Shown piece by piece: positions 7,270 through 22,200 of a stretch of 35,633 bases of DNA. The notes under the pieces were generated by a model, which ran no database searches, was not told the DNA's origin, and saw nothing but the letters and a program-made list of their open reading frames with translations. The stretch is from an uncultured Christensenella sp. (GTDB lineage: Bacteria > Bacillota > Clostridia > Christensenellales > UBA1242), in the NCBI GenBank assembly GCA_910584815.1, contig CAJUBT010000001.1, positions 130,888 to 166,520 of the forward strand, in the 5' to 3' direction. Made by a program: the position numbers and the translations under genes. How positions within the stretch are numbered: the first letter of the stretch is position 1; each line of letters opens with the position of its first letter.

Positions 7270-10200
7270 TGGCTATTGCTACTTCTTTTGCTTTTATTGA
7301 TTGGTGCAACAGCGGGTGTTTTACTTCTTGTTTTAATGCCAAGAACAATAATGTTTAAAGCAAAGTTTATAACTGGACCTTTTGCTAATATCGAAGAAAC
7401 GAATATTATTGGTGGTGAACCGTTTAACATTCCACAGCCAATTGAAAACATTGTTAATGAAAAAGGCGAAGTTTTAATTACTTTTGATGGCTGGTATTTA
7501 GAAAATGGACAAAAATTTGAAGGTGTTGAAAAGGTTGAAGGAGATATTACCCTTTATGCCCATTATACATCAAGCAGTGTTAAAACTATTTTTGTTTCTA
7601 AAAACTATCAAAATGAAAATAGTGATAATTTAATTTACTTAACTGAAGTTTCTACAAAATACTTTGAAGATACAGGAAATTATAGTGATAGACATCGTGG
7701 CGAGATTAATTTAAATGATTTGAGAGAAGTTCTTGTTAAACTTAATGGCGGAAGATATGAAATAGACAACGAAGAAGAACTTGTTTATAACTTTGTTGCT
7801 GGCGTTAATGGGGAAGCAAACTCTGTTAAATTAAGCAACATAGCAAAAGAAGACTATGTTTCCTTAATGAGTAAATATTATGGCATTAAGGGGTTTGCAA
7901 CTCAACCAAATGGGGAAGTGGTTTATACAACAAACGATATTATTAACACTCCAAGTATTGAAAGTGTTTTATATGTTGTTTTTGATGCAGGAAGAGTTCA
8001 ACTTAAGTTCAACTCTAATTTATCTAGTTTAAAAAATACTTACGACCACATTAAAAACTACTATGATGTTATGAAAGTTGATGCAGATAGCATTGTAAGC
8101 TCAGAATATCTTGAAACAAATTTAATTTTTAAAGATACCTACATTGTTAGAAACTACATAAGTTTATTTAGCAGTGCATATCAACCAACCGTACACAGAT
8201 TTTTAGGCTGGAGTTTGCTTGACCCTAGTGATGAGAAATTTGGCACAGAAGAAGATACATTATATAAAACAAATAAAGAAATAGTTCTATCAGAAAAATT
8301 TTTAAATAACGAACAAGAAATAACTTTCTATGCTGTTTGGGAAGAGAGACCTATAGATTTTTACTTTAAAACAGGCACAGAAGAAGGTGACCGTGTGGAA
8401 AGCAGTATTTCTAGCGGTGAAATGCAAGAATTACCTAAACTTATTGAAACAATGAACTTACTTAAAAATGGTTATGCTTTAATAGGTTTTAATACAAAGC
8501 AAGATGGCACTGGTGAAATTATAAGTTTACAAGCCGTGATTTATGGCGACAGAAGTGCCAGTTATTATGACACAGCAACCGATTCTATTACCTTATACCC
8601 TGTTTACAGAAGGATAATAGATGCTATATACATTTATGTGAATGATGATGAAATAGATGAAATTGTAAGTGGAGACTTGCAAAACTATGTTGATGGTTTT
8701 ACAAGTAACTATTCTTTAAATTTCTATTCCTATACAAAAGTTGTAGATAAAGAAACTGAGAATGGTGAAATTATTCAAGAAGAAGTAACCATTACTTATG
8801 AGTATGATAGGGAATTAATTTCGATAATTTTTGATGGTAAACTTAGGGCTTTTGTTATTTACAATTTGCTTGAGGGTGCAACATTCACATTACCAACAAC
8901 TCCAAGAAATGCTACTGGAGAAGTGCAAAGGGTTAGTGATATAAAAAGAAGCAACTACTATCTTGGCACTCGCGCTTACGACTTTAATAAGCGTGCAGAT
9001 AGAGATGATTTAAATTATGCAGATAATGGTGTTGTTTATTCTGCAACTTCTAACGATTTTGAAACAGCCACAAGTGAAATTATTATAACTTTAAATTGGA
9101 TAGGCCAACAATTTGTTTTAAAATTCCATAGTGATGAACAATCAAAACCTCAGGAAATTACAGTAGGCTATGGCGTTAAGGTTTACCTTGTTTATTATGC
9201 AACCACAATAAATGGTATTGTAACTGTAACAACAACAGTTAGATATGCATCAACAGGGGCAACCGTACCAAATGGCACAATAACAAACACATATAAAGGA
9301 CACGAATTTAAAGGTTGGTATGATGGCAAGAACTTTAATGAAGAAAGTGGCATACCTTCTAACAGAATTAATCCTGGAGATGAAAATAACGAGGACACTC
9401 ATTTTTATGTAAATAAAACATTTAACAATATTTATGCTTATTGGACAGTTAATGCATTTAAGGTTAACTATATCTTTACAGGTGGCTCTTATTTAGATGC
9501 ACCAGCGGGTAGTGATGCAACAGCATCAAGAACTTTTGATGGTTTTGAATATGGCAATGCTTATACTTTGCTTGGGGAAGATAAAGTTTCTAAAACTGGT
9601 TACTGGTTTGAAGGTTGGGCATTTAGCGAAGGCAATGGCATAAATTATGAATATGATGATTTGAATTTTATTGTAGATGATGAATTTGTTTCTCATTCTG
9701 CAATAGGACTTGATAAAACTATAATTCTTTATGCAGTTTGGAGTGATAGATATAGTGCAACATTATATCTTGATGCAGAAAGAACTGAGAATGTTATTAA
9801 TTATAGCAATAGAGATAATAGTTTTGATATTACAGGAAGAGAATTTGATAACTATACATTTACTCGTTTTAACACTTCACCTATTGGAGATGGTATTGAA
9901 TATTTAACCACAACTGAAGATAAATCTGGTTGGGTGCTAACTCAAAACATAGTGCTTTATGCTATGTGGTTCAATGTTGGGTTTGACAGTAATGATGCTG
10001 ATAATGAATTTGGAGTTACAGGGAATAATCCAAGCAGTTTTTATGTAACTTATGGTGCAACTTTTGAGTTGCCACAAAAGGTTGATTATAGTTGCGACCA
10101 ATACTTTAAATTTAGCAACTGGAACTTTGGTGCTTATGTTGGCTTAACAACATTTGGTGAGGTTACAATTGTTAAAGGTGAAGATGGTAAAGATAAAGAA

Positions 10201-13200
10201 ATTAGCCATTGGGACATTATAGATAAAAGTCAAAGCAGTGTTAACACTCCACTTTTATTTAAGGCTAATTGGACCTATAAAGATGTTAAATTAGAAGTTT
10301 ATAGAAGCGAAGCAATGCAATCTAGTGGGTTAGCTTATAGTTCGAGAGTAGACATTGCAAAAAATGGTTCAATACAAATTTCTAAAAATAACAACCAATA
10401 TCCTAGTGCAACAAATAAGCAAGTAGATTATTTTACAGATGGAAAGGCATATGCTTTCTTTTCAGAAATCAAAAAAACAACGCAAACTAATCCTTCAATA
10501 GATAGTGAAGGAAACCCTACTACTGTTACAACTACAATAACAAATGAAGTTGCAACAATTTTATTACCAATTCCTAGTTTATTAAATGTTGAAAGAGGAT
10601 TGCTTGAATATAATGATGCTGAAGATTGTTATGTTTACAGAATTTATTCAGTTTGGAAAGTTACTATAATTTACGAGGCAAACAATAGAACAGATAGTAA
10701 AGAAATTAGATATCAAAGTGTTAACACAACTAACGAAAATAGAATTGAGTTTAGTGGAGAAGAGGAATTTAATGCTTTTAGAAGAGATAGCAAATATATT
10801 ATTACTTTAATTGAAAATCCTTCTTTTACCTATATGTTCAGAACCTTTGTTGGTTGGTCAATTTTGGCAAGTGATACTGCTGATAGCAACACTGTTTTAA
10901 AACCATTTACAGAAAATGAAGATGGCGAAACTGTTGCCACAACGCAAGAAATTTTTGGCGATATTACTTACTATGCAATTTGGAGATTTGGGGCTTTTAC
11001 CTTAAAATTTGAAGATGATGATGCTGCTCTTGAGGAAGGTGTTAATCATTTAGTATTTGATGATATAACTTTTGATTATGGTACAAGTGCAACTTTAAAG
11101 GAACTTGGTTTTGTTGATTTAAGTAACCCAGATATTGCATCTAGTTACAACCTAGAAAGATATAACACATTAAATAATTATTTTGAAACTTTTGCTGGCT
11201 TTAAATATGTTAAAAGCAATGGCGAAATTTTATATATTGACATTAACGATTTGCTTGTGTTTAGAACAGCAAGTGATGATGGCTTCTTAAATAACGATGA
11301 ACTTAACGATGGCGAAGTTGTTTTTGAAACAGTATGGAATGAAAAAGAATACACATTAATTGTTAATTTTGATGGTGGTTATATAGACCAAACTGTTAAT
11401 GATGTTTCTAAATTAAATTATGAATATAACGAAAATTTACAAAGCAATATTTTACTTTATAACATTAAGTATAGCCAAGTAAAAGCAAGCAGTGATGGCG
11501 TAAGATTATTAAATAATGGGCTTTCAAAAATTAGTTACAGGTTTAGTGGCTATAAATATTCCGATGGTAGTGTTATTGATGCTATTAATAATGTTTATAC
11601 CTACAGATACACTGGCACTGCAAAGCAAATGGATATGAACGATGGCGATATGATTTATATAAATTGGCAAGAAGTTTATACCCTAACTTTTGATGCTAAT
11701 GGTGGTGCTTTTACTGCAAGTGTAGATAGAAAATTTAGAGAAGATGCTGATATAAATGGAATGGCAACTTTTGTTGTTCCAACAGATACCGAACTTGGCA
11801 CAATATATTTCCCAGCTTTTAATGTGGGGGCAGATTTTGTTGGCTGGTGGTACACAAAAGATGTTAATGGTATTAATGGCATAGAGAGCAATAAAAATAA
11901 CCTTATAAATTATGGTGATACTATTGAAATTACCAAAGAATTGATGAACACTTATGGTAACGATAACACTATAACCCTTTATGCTGTTTGGGAAATTACT
12001 GTTACTTTTGATGCGAATGTTATTGCTGGCACAAAAGTTATAATGCACGGAACTCCTTCAGGTGATGTTAGCAGCACAGAACATAGGTTTACAGCAAAAT
12101 TCTTTGTAAACACAATAATAGATGCAAGAACTCTTGTAAACTATTATTTTGCAATTGATAGCGATACTTACAGATTTGTTGGTTGGTCTGACAATGCTAG
12201 TGGAGATGTTATTGAAGAATATTCAGTTAAAACTCCATCCACTCTTTTTGCAGTTTGGGGGCAAAGTGAAGTTCACATATATCTTAAAAACTACGATGGA
12301 AAAGATTTTAACATTCCTGTTGTTTTAACTTATAATTATGAAAGAAATAAAACTATGGATGTTTTATCCTCCTACAAGAGAGCTGTGTTTATGGCTAAAA
12401 AAGGTATGGAATGGACAGAATGGTCTTGGGGTGAAGATGGCGACAACTTTGGTGCTATTTGGGAAGATGAAGCAATGTTGGAAAAACTTCCAACCCGTTT
12501 TGGTTATAAACTATTAGGCTTTAAAGATGGTTTTAATAACACAATTATTACCCCAGATAAAATAGGCGATGTAACTTTTTATAATGATGATGTTAGATAC
12601 AAAATTCCATATAGAGATGTTACATTATATGCAGTTTATGTTGCTGCAGAAGTTGAAATTATTTACGAAGTTAATAATCCAGATGCAAGTACAGGTATTA
12701 TTGGTGGTAGCAATAAATCGGAATTTGCTGTTTATGATAGTGCATATACTATAACCGACCCAGATTATAAGCTTCAATATTTCAAAATTGCTAACTATAC
12801 TATAACTATTGGAAGTGGAGCTAACACACAAATTAGAACCTTTAATGTTGGCGACCCTATTTCAATACTTTCTAATTATGGTGTTGTTTATGATGAAATA
12901 CAAGATAAATATACTCTTACAATAACTGTTAATTGGGAAAGAGAATATAAAACTGTTACAATTAACTTAGGAACAGGAACCTTTAGTAATGAAGGGGTTG
13001 ACTATAATGCTAACGATGAAGTTATTACTCGTGAATTGTTCTATAATGAAGAGGGTATAGACTTTAATGGTACTCATATTTACAATGTAAAAAGTATGCG
13101 TTATGCAAATGGCATAATAACAGTTGAATTGTATATGGGCGATGTTAGAGATGGTTATGGCTTAAGGTTGCCAGACAGTAATTATGTGTTTAATAATAAC

Positions 13201-16200
13201 AACTTTGAACTAATTTCTTATACAGATAGAGATAACATTACTTATAAATTCAATGAATTATATTCAATAGATAAAGACCTAACAATTGTTGCAGATTGGG
13301 TTAAATTAATTAATGTTATTGTTTACAGAAACTTAAATGATACAGATACAGAAACTTTTGAAACTTTAATTAAGTTAGATGATAAAGTAACCTTTACTAG
13401 TGATAATGAAAATGGAGTTTATAAATTTAATGATATTGAAATTCCATTTGTTGCAAATCATTATGAATTAATGTCCTACAGTCAATTCGAAACTGGTGGC
13501 GGAAATAAGGTTTATTTAAGCGGCAACACTTATACCCTTAATAGTGAAAATTTCCCTATTACAAGCGATTACTCAGTAAGACTTTATGCACAATGGCAGG
13601 GAGTTTCAATTAATGTTACTATAGAGTATGATGATAGTACTAACCCTGTTGAAAAAACAAAGTTAGTTTTAGAAACAAGATATGGTTTAGATTTAGACCT
13701 TTCTAATTACTTGCCAACAGATAGGGCGGATAAAAATGAAGGTTTGGTTTTCTGCCATTTTGTAGATACTCAAAGAAATATATATGGGCAGAATAGTGAA
13801 GACCACGGAGATTCAAGTTTTATATTTAATTCACAAAACCTACCATTTACAACAAACTATGTTGTTACTGCAGTTTGGGTTGCAAGACAATATTCTGTTA
13901 TATTTAACTTTGAACAATCTAAGTTTAAGGGATATTATCCTGTAATTAAAGATGAAGCTGGCAATATAATCGGAGATGTTTTCTATGGTGAAGATGGGGA
14001 AGGAGTTATTCAAATTGCAATAACGGTTAATTATCAAAGCGTTGTTAAATTACCAAGTAGCGAATATTTAACTTATGATTTTAACAAACTTCTTTATACC
14101 AGTGAAAACGGCAAAGAATATTACCTATATTTCTATGATGGCTACACAAGTGATTTTGAAATTAATGGTTCTTTAAAACTAAGTGCTGATACTACAGAGT
14201 TTTTAATGCCAGCAAATGATATAATATTAACTTTAAATTGGAAGAGTGTTCCTGTTGTAGTAACTTTGGATGCAGGCGATGGTTCCTTTAAATTTGAGGC
14301 AAATGGAGAGGAAGAAGCTTATGAAACCAAAACTTTGGTTGAACAATATGGCATTAACGATAAAATTAATTTAGGTGATTTTGTTCCAAGCAGAACAGGT
14401 TATACCTATAACTATAAATACTTTGTTAATTACAATGTTGGTTCAAATTCGTTTACAGAAGAAATTATTTTTAAACCATCAGATATTATAGACTTAGGAT
14501 TATTATACTTAGCAGAAGGCGATGTAAATTATTTTAACGACTTGCTTGCAATGTTTAGTATTCCTGAAGATAGTGTATATGGAATTATTAGCATTAACAT
14601 AGAAGTTGTTTGGACTGCTATAGATTATGTTTTAACTTTCAGCAATTTAAAACCAGAAGTTGAAAATGGTTACGATGTAACTGCATCGGGTAGTGTAAGT
14701 GTTAATTCTATTGATGGCACAACTGGTGATAGCGAAACGGGCTATACTATTAATTTAATGAACCTTAGTTATGACCAAGGTTTAGCTGATGGTGGCGTAG
14801 CTTTACCAACAAACTTCTACACTCTTGTTGGTTGGAAGCAAATAGGTTGGAACACAAAGAAAGATGGCACAGGCATATTCTTTGGAATTTCCACTTTAGA
14901 TAATCCTGTTAAAGTTCTTAACCTTACAGATAAAAAGGGAGACACAATAACCTTCTATCCTGTTTGGGAAAGATTAAATTATACCATAACCTTTAACGAT
15001 GCTTTAGGTGTTAACAATATTAATAATGTTTCTTTGAGTTATGATGAAACTTTTAATTTAAACGACAAAGTGTTTAAAAACAATCCGCTAACAACATTAA
15101 CTTTTGATGCAACTGTTGGCGTTACAGGTAACACAGGTGTTTATGTTGAATTTGTTGGCTGGAGATATAAATATGGTAATTATGAAAGCAAAAAAATAAT
15201 TACTAATGAAGAAGAACTACTTTTTGCTTTAACAATTAATGGTGGCTTTATTGACACTAGAGATGACTTAGGCGATAACAATATTGTGCTAGACCTTGTT
15301 TGGCAAGAAATTAGTTATGATTTCACTTTAGATTTAACTATAGGTAATTATGCTGGTCAAAGCACAAGTGAAAAATATAGTTATATTTATAATCAAGATA
15401 CTAAAACATTAAACTTAAAATTTAAGGTAACTTATTCCGATTTAGTTAAGGGTGTTGTTTTAAAAGATCTTGTGACTATAGATGATGATTTAATTGTAAC
15501 AGATACAAATGGCTTTACTTTTGCAGGTTGGAGTTTAGATAGTAAGTTAGACCATTTGAATTTTGTAAAAGGCGAAACCATAACCTTATCTGGTTTAAAT
15601 CAGGAAGATTTAGACCCTTCATCTCTTGAAGAAAAAAATCCATTTGTTTTATATGCAATGTGGAACATTTTTAAAGTAACTGTAAATGCAAATGGTGGCA
15701 GTGTTATTGCAAATTTCGATGAAATAAAAGAAAATGATACCGCCCTTGCTAATTGGTATAGTGATGGTGAAAACCTTTACTCTTTCACATATAAAAATTC
15801 AACTATAACTTTACCAGAAAATATTGATAGTTGCTTTGTAAAAGAAAATTATCATATAGATTTAAATTCCCAAAATAAAATTGGTGGCAAAACATATAGT
15901 GATATAGCTGAAGATAAAACTATTAATGTTATTTGGACAGGTAACTTTAGGTTTGTTGTTTTAAATATTGGTGATGTAGCTAGTGGTAGCATTTTAGAAA
16001 CATCTCACGCATTAAACACTCAAAGTTACAAACTTGCCTTAGATGTTACAAATGAAAACTTTGTTTCTTATGGAAAAACTCTTTATGTTTATAACTATAA
16101 TCCTGTAAGTAACACTGGTGAATTTTCTGTAGCAACAAGGTTTGAAAGTGAAAGACAATATTTTGTTCAAGACAGCAAATCAAACACAATTATGCTTGTT

Positions 16201-19200
16201 TCTTACTATGGCGAAGGAATTGACTACTTAAAAGATATTTTGGCAGAGGGTTTTGATGCTGCTGGAGTTAAAGCAAGATTTGGTGGCTGGACAGACCTTA
16301 ATGGAACATCTAACTTCTCAACAAAAACATTGTTTGTTGAAAGTGCTGATAACGAAGTTATTACCCTATATGCTTCTTGGGGAGATGTATTCTTATACTT
16401 TGAACTTAATGGTGGTTATATTTATCAAAAAGAGGCTGGCGAAACCAAAGTTATTTATGATATAGAAAGATATGATCCAGTAAGTGTTAATGAGGAAGAT
16501 GACACAAGAGTTTATTTATTGCCAAAATCTTACGATAGTTCTGATAAACTTGGACCATTTAAAAAAGGGTATTCATTCTTAGGATGGAGTGATAAATATA
16601 CAGACTACATTTCATATTTAAACTCAACAGATGAAGATAAAGATAACTATTTGTATAATCAAAATTATAATAATACAATTACTTATTCTATAGTAGGGCC
16701 TATAAGCAAAACTCTTTATGCAGTTTGGAAACCAGATGAAATTACCTTTATGTTTAGTAGTGCAACAACTGATAATCCAAACTATACCTATGTAAAAAGA
16801 GGTAGTGGTGCTGGTGTATTTTATAATACTTATAATTACGGAGAAACCATTGCATTACCACAACCTGCCGACAATTTCTATAGAGAATTTTATGTTTTTG
16901 CTGGCTGGGAATATTCATTTAATGGTCAAAGGAAGACCTATAAAGTTGGAGATAAATTTGTTTTAGACATTGACTATGATTTAAAAGAAAACGATTATAA
17001 TGAGTATTATTTAAGTTTTTATACTGTTTGGGTTCCAGCTAGTGTTAGTGCAAGAATATACCTTGGAGAAGATGGCGCTTATATGCCAACAACAAATCCT
17101 AACCCATTGTATACACGCATAGTAACCGATGAAGAAGGCAGATATATTCCAATAGATAATTTGCAATATGGCAGTTATTTTGAACTTATTCCATTAAAAG
17201 ATTTATATAGATTTGGTTTTTATGCAAATGGTTATGAAAACCTTTCAGTAAATGAAACCTATACAGATGGTAGTATTTTAATAGACCAAGTTAGATTAGA
17301 TAGTAGTTTAACTTTAAAAATAAGAGTTATTTGGGCAAAAGCAAATGCCTATATAACTAATTATTATAGCAATGGTGTTCATAGATTTTTCTCTAACTTT
17401 GAAGATGCTGTTTTAGAAGCTGTTGCAGAAGAAAAGAATGAAGTTGTGTTGCTTACAAATGTTGTATCGCTACATCAAACAATTAAGTTAAGTGCAGATT
17501 TAACCATAAGGGTAGATGATAGTGTACTTGGTGAAGTTATAATAAGCAGAGATGAACTATTTAATGTATCTTTAGAAGAAAACAACGGAAATGTTTTGTT
17601 TGTTGTTGATAATGGAAACGCTTTAACTTTTGTTGGTACCGAAAATGCTCAGCTTATTATTAATGGCAATGCATCTTATGCAACAAGTGTTTTAATTCAA
17701 AGCAATAAGGGTAATGTTACATTACAAAATTATGTTACAATTAGAAACAATAGCAATTCGTTAAGCAACTATGGTAGCGCAATTTATGCAACAAATGGTT
17801 CTGTTGTAACAATAAATAATTCTTTATTTAGCAATAATACAATAATTGGTAACAATGCTGAAAATTCTGTTTATGGCGGAGCAATTGCTGTAACTGACAA
17901 TTCTATAATAACAATTACCAATTCAAAATTTACTAATAATAGTGCAACAGGTGAAAGTACTGCATATGGCGGGGCTGTTTTTGCTGATGCCTCTAACCTA
18001 ACTATTAATGCAGTAGAATTTACTGACAATTCTGCAAATTGCGGTGGTGCAGTTGCTGTTATAGGTAATAGTGCTTTTGAGGTTTTAAAAGAAGAAGGCT
18101 TTGAAAACACAACCTTTAATGGTAATTCTGCTACACGAGGTGGCGCAATTTATTTAGATTATTTTGAAAGTGCTACAGAGGAAGGTGAAGAAAATACTGT
18201 AAGACTTGCACAAAAGAACAGAAAGCAGTTAAAAGCAATTAATATATTTGGTGCAATTTTTACAGATAACAACACAAACTTCCGTGGAACACAAAATGAA
18301 ATTTTAGGTGGAGCAATATATTTTGTTAAAGGTGATATTGCTTTAGAAAATGTTAGCATTAATAATAACTATGCAACAAATGGTGCGGGTATCTATAACG
18401 AAAGTGCAACCATTTCAATTAATAATTCTTCTTTAACAAGTAACACTGCAACAGGTTTAGGTGGTGCAATTTATGCGGGCAAAGGTGCAAGTTTAATTAT
18501 TGCTAATACCATTATAGGTGAAGAAAATAAAGCAAATATTGCAACAAGTGGTGCTGGTATATATTCCTTTGGTAATGTTGAACTAACACTTGTTAAAATG
18601 AACTATAATACTGCCAACACTAACACTGGTTTAGGTGGTGCAATCTATATAAGTGGCAGTGAAGATAGTGTTGTAAACTTTGTTGTTTTTGGCAGTGAAT
18701 TTACCCACAATTTAGCAAGCCGTGGCGGTGCAATTTATGTTGATAGTTATGTTGGTTATACAATAGACCATCATTACATTGAAGGAAGTGCAAGCACAAA
18801 CACAACAATTTCTAACAATAATGCTACAGTAGGTGCAGGTTTATATTTGCACACAGCACAAAAAACATTAACTTATTTAACAGAAACGGGTGAAGAAATT
18901 GTTTGCTATATTGCAAATACAGACATAATAAATAATATTGCAGGCGAAGGAGATTTATATTTAACCGACACTAAGTTGTTAGGCGGTGGAATATATATAA
19001 ATGCTGGTACTTTAAACATTACAGGAAATGTTTTAATTACTGGTAATGCCGCACACTTTGGTGGTGGAATTTATGTTGGTTCAACAATTAACGATAGAAC
19101 AGTTGTAAATGTTTCAAATACTTATTTTGGTTTGGTTGCTTCAAGCGAAGGCGAAATTACTGCCAATATGGCACATTTTGGTGGTGCAATATACGTAACT

Positions 19201-22200
19201 AATTATGGAACCTTTAATATGGTTTGTGGCACAATAATTGGCAATTTTGCAAATTTTGGTGCAGCAATTTATAATGTTGGAAGTGTTAAATTAAGTAGTG
19301 TAACAAACACTGAAGATTTAATAATTAAAGGTAATATTCTTGGTGGAAGTGCAAATACAAGTTCCTTACATAATGCAGGTAATTTTGAAATTGCTGGAGA
19401 CACTTGTATTGATAGTAAGGAAAACATTTATTTAGACAATGGTTCTAATGGCGGATATAAATTTATTACAATTTCAAAAGCAAATTACAATAACGAAAAT
19501 GATGCAAAAGGTGTTGATGGAAATAAGTTTGGTTCTATCTACATTACTTTTGAAGAATATAGAGTTAATAAAAAAGTTGTTCAATTTGCTCAAGAAGAAG
19601 GTTATGTAAAAGGTGAAGAAGGCAACACAAGAAAGAGTCAGGAAGAAGTTTATAGAAGTTATGTTAACACTATAGATGCTGAAACTGGGTTTAATATTAT
19701 AAGTGTTTATAACAGCACTATATATTCTGTTAATCCAAAAGAATCAGATTTCTCTCTTGTTATTGAACTTCAACTATATCATATATTCTTTATAGATGTT
19801 TCGGAAGATGAAAGAGTAACTATTATAGAAGAAGATATGGAAATTCCTTACGGAACAAGCTTTGGCGACACATTCACAGGGGTTGTAGATGGTGAAGAAG
19901 TTGGTATGCCTTTTGCTGAATATTTAAAGAATGAAAACTTAAAACCAACAAGAACAGGTTATAACTTTGTTGATTGGGGATATTATACAAACGAAGATGG
20001 TGTTATTGGCGTTGAATACGATAAGGAATTTGTAAGCAATGAAATTTACGATTTATGGGGAACTGAAAATTGTGATTTTGCTTCAATAAACACCTTACTT
20101 GGTGAAAAGGTTGGAGGCATTTATCCTAATGCATTTAAACTTACTAATTACGATTTATATTTCTATGCAGTTTGGAAGCCATATGTAATTAACATAAATT
20201 ATGTTTATGATGACACCTTTAAGGATTTTGGAGATGAACATTATACAATTGGTGGCAATGAAGTTACAGATGAAAACTTGGTTGTGTTTAGCGAACAAAT
20301 AAATTACAATCAAATTTTAACTCTTCCAACATTATCAAGTATTTATGAAAATCAATTTATTTCTTACTTTGGTGGCGAAATTATTGATGGTACATTAGAT
20401 GCTCCAAGAAAAGTTAGAAAAGGCGACAAAGAATATATTGTAACAGAAACAAATGGTGTGTATACCCTTGTTTCTGGTGGCACAACTGTTAATGGAGAAT
20501 TAGTAGGTGGCACAACCTTTACTTATAATAAAGCGTTGGGTGACTTTATTCACATTTTAGATGTTGAATTTACATTACAAAACAATAGTGGAAATAATGA
20601 TAATTTATTCCCAGAACAAATACTTTTAGCTGGCGAAAATGTTTGGAGAGATTTAACAAACAATAATGGCAGATGTAGTTTTGTTTATAATGGCTTAGTT
20701 TACACCTGCTATCAAAAATATCGTCCAGATTATTATACTTTTAATCGTTTTATAATTAATGGCGGTGCATTTAATTGTGAACAAAACTTTATGTTAAATG
20801 TTGATAATTTCTTCTTTGCCTTTAACTCTACAGGAGAAGGTGATGATGTTAGTTATTGTTTAACAGTAACATTAGAATTTGAAAGAATGCAGGCAACAGT
20901 TATTGTTAATGCAAATGGTGGCGAAGGTGGCTTTGAACACACAATTTATGTTGGGCAACAATTCAACTTGCCAGTTTATAACACAGTTACTTACTATAAT
21001 GATGTGGCTCAATTTGTTTACAATAAAAATTTTGCCTTAACTGGTTTTAGTAATACAGTTGGTGGTGAATTGTTTAATGGCACAAGCATTGTTGTTCCAG
21101 AAACTCAAACTGGTTTATACACAATTTATGCAAATTGGGAAGAAGCAGTTTGCTTTGTTGAGGATGCCGTTAATAAAAACGAAACATATTACGATGTTTA
21201 CTATGCAAGTTTAAATAATGCTATACAAGATATTAACAAAGATGGTAAAGCAAGAAATAGTTTATTATCTTCACCAGATGATGAGGAAAATTTACCTATT
21301 TATACATCTACTTTAATGTCTACTTATATAGTTTATATAATTAAAAATATCAGTTTAGATAGTGGCATAACAGTAACTCAAAGTTTAACATTGTTATCTT
21401 TCAGTGGAGATGTTACTATTGGGCTTTCAAATAAATTTGGTAAAGATGTTACCATTGGCGAAGATGGATCAGAAATTATAACCGAAAATGGTGAAAGTGC
21501 TTTTGTTGTTGAAAATAATGCAACATTAACCATTGGTACTCAAGATTTAAGAAGTAATAACATAATTTTTACAACAAGCAATCAGAATGTAGCAAATTCT
21601 TTTATGATAGTTCGCGGTAGTGCAAACTTATTAAATGGCGTAAAATTTGTTAATTGCAAAATAATGAGTGATGGCGCTGCATTATATGTTGAAGGTAAAG
21701 TTACAATTAATGGAGCTTATTTCTATGGCAACGCTACGGAATATGGCAGAGGTGGTGCAATTTTCATTGCAAAAACTGGTAGTGTTAGCATAGATAATGC
21801 AGTGTTTGGTGAAGATGGAAATTACAACACAGCTTTAATAGGTGGTGCAATTTACATTGAAGATGGCGTTGAGATTACAGAAGGCTCTGGAACAAAAGTT
21901 GTTTCTGGCACATTAAACATTTATAAAGCAACATTTGCTTATAACCTTGCTAACGAAATGGGTGGGGCTATATATGTTGGTAAATTTGCTAATGTTTCTA
22001 TATATTCAGCAACCTTTATAAGCAACAAAGCGGGAACAATTGTTGAAGTTGAAGATGAAGATGGCAATAAATATAACACTCTACTAGCAGGTTCTGGTGA
22101 TGGTGGTGCAATTTACACACTATCTTCTATTCGCTTAGGTGAAAACAACATTAACTATGTTGATTTTAACTACAATAGTGCTGGTGGAAATGGTGGTGCA

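Noticed and set aside
16253..16465. A 70-codon frame in the second + frame
   Set aside because: It overlaps the InlB array out of frame, and the in-frame reading continues through it with normal repeat motifs.
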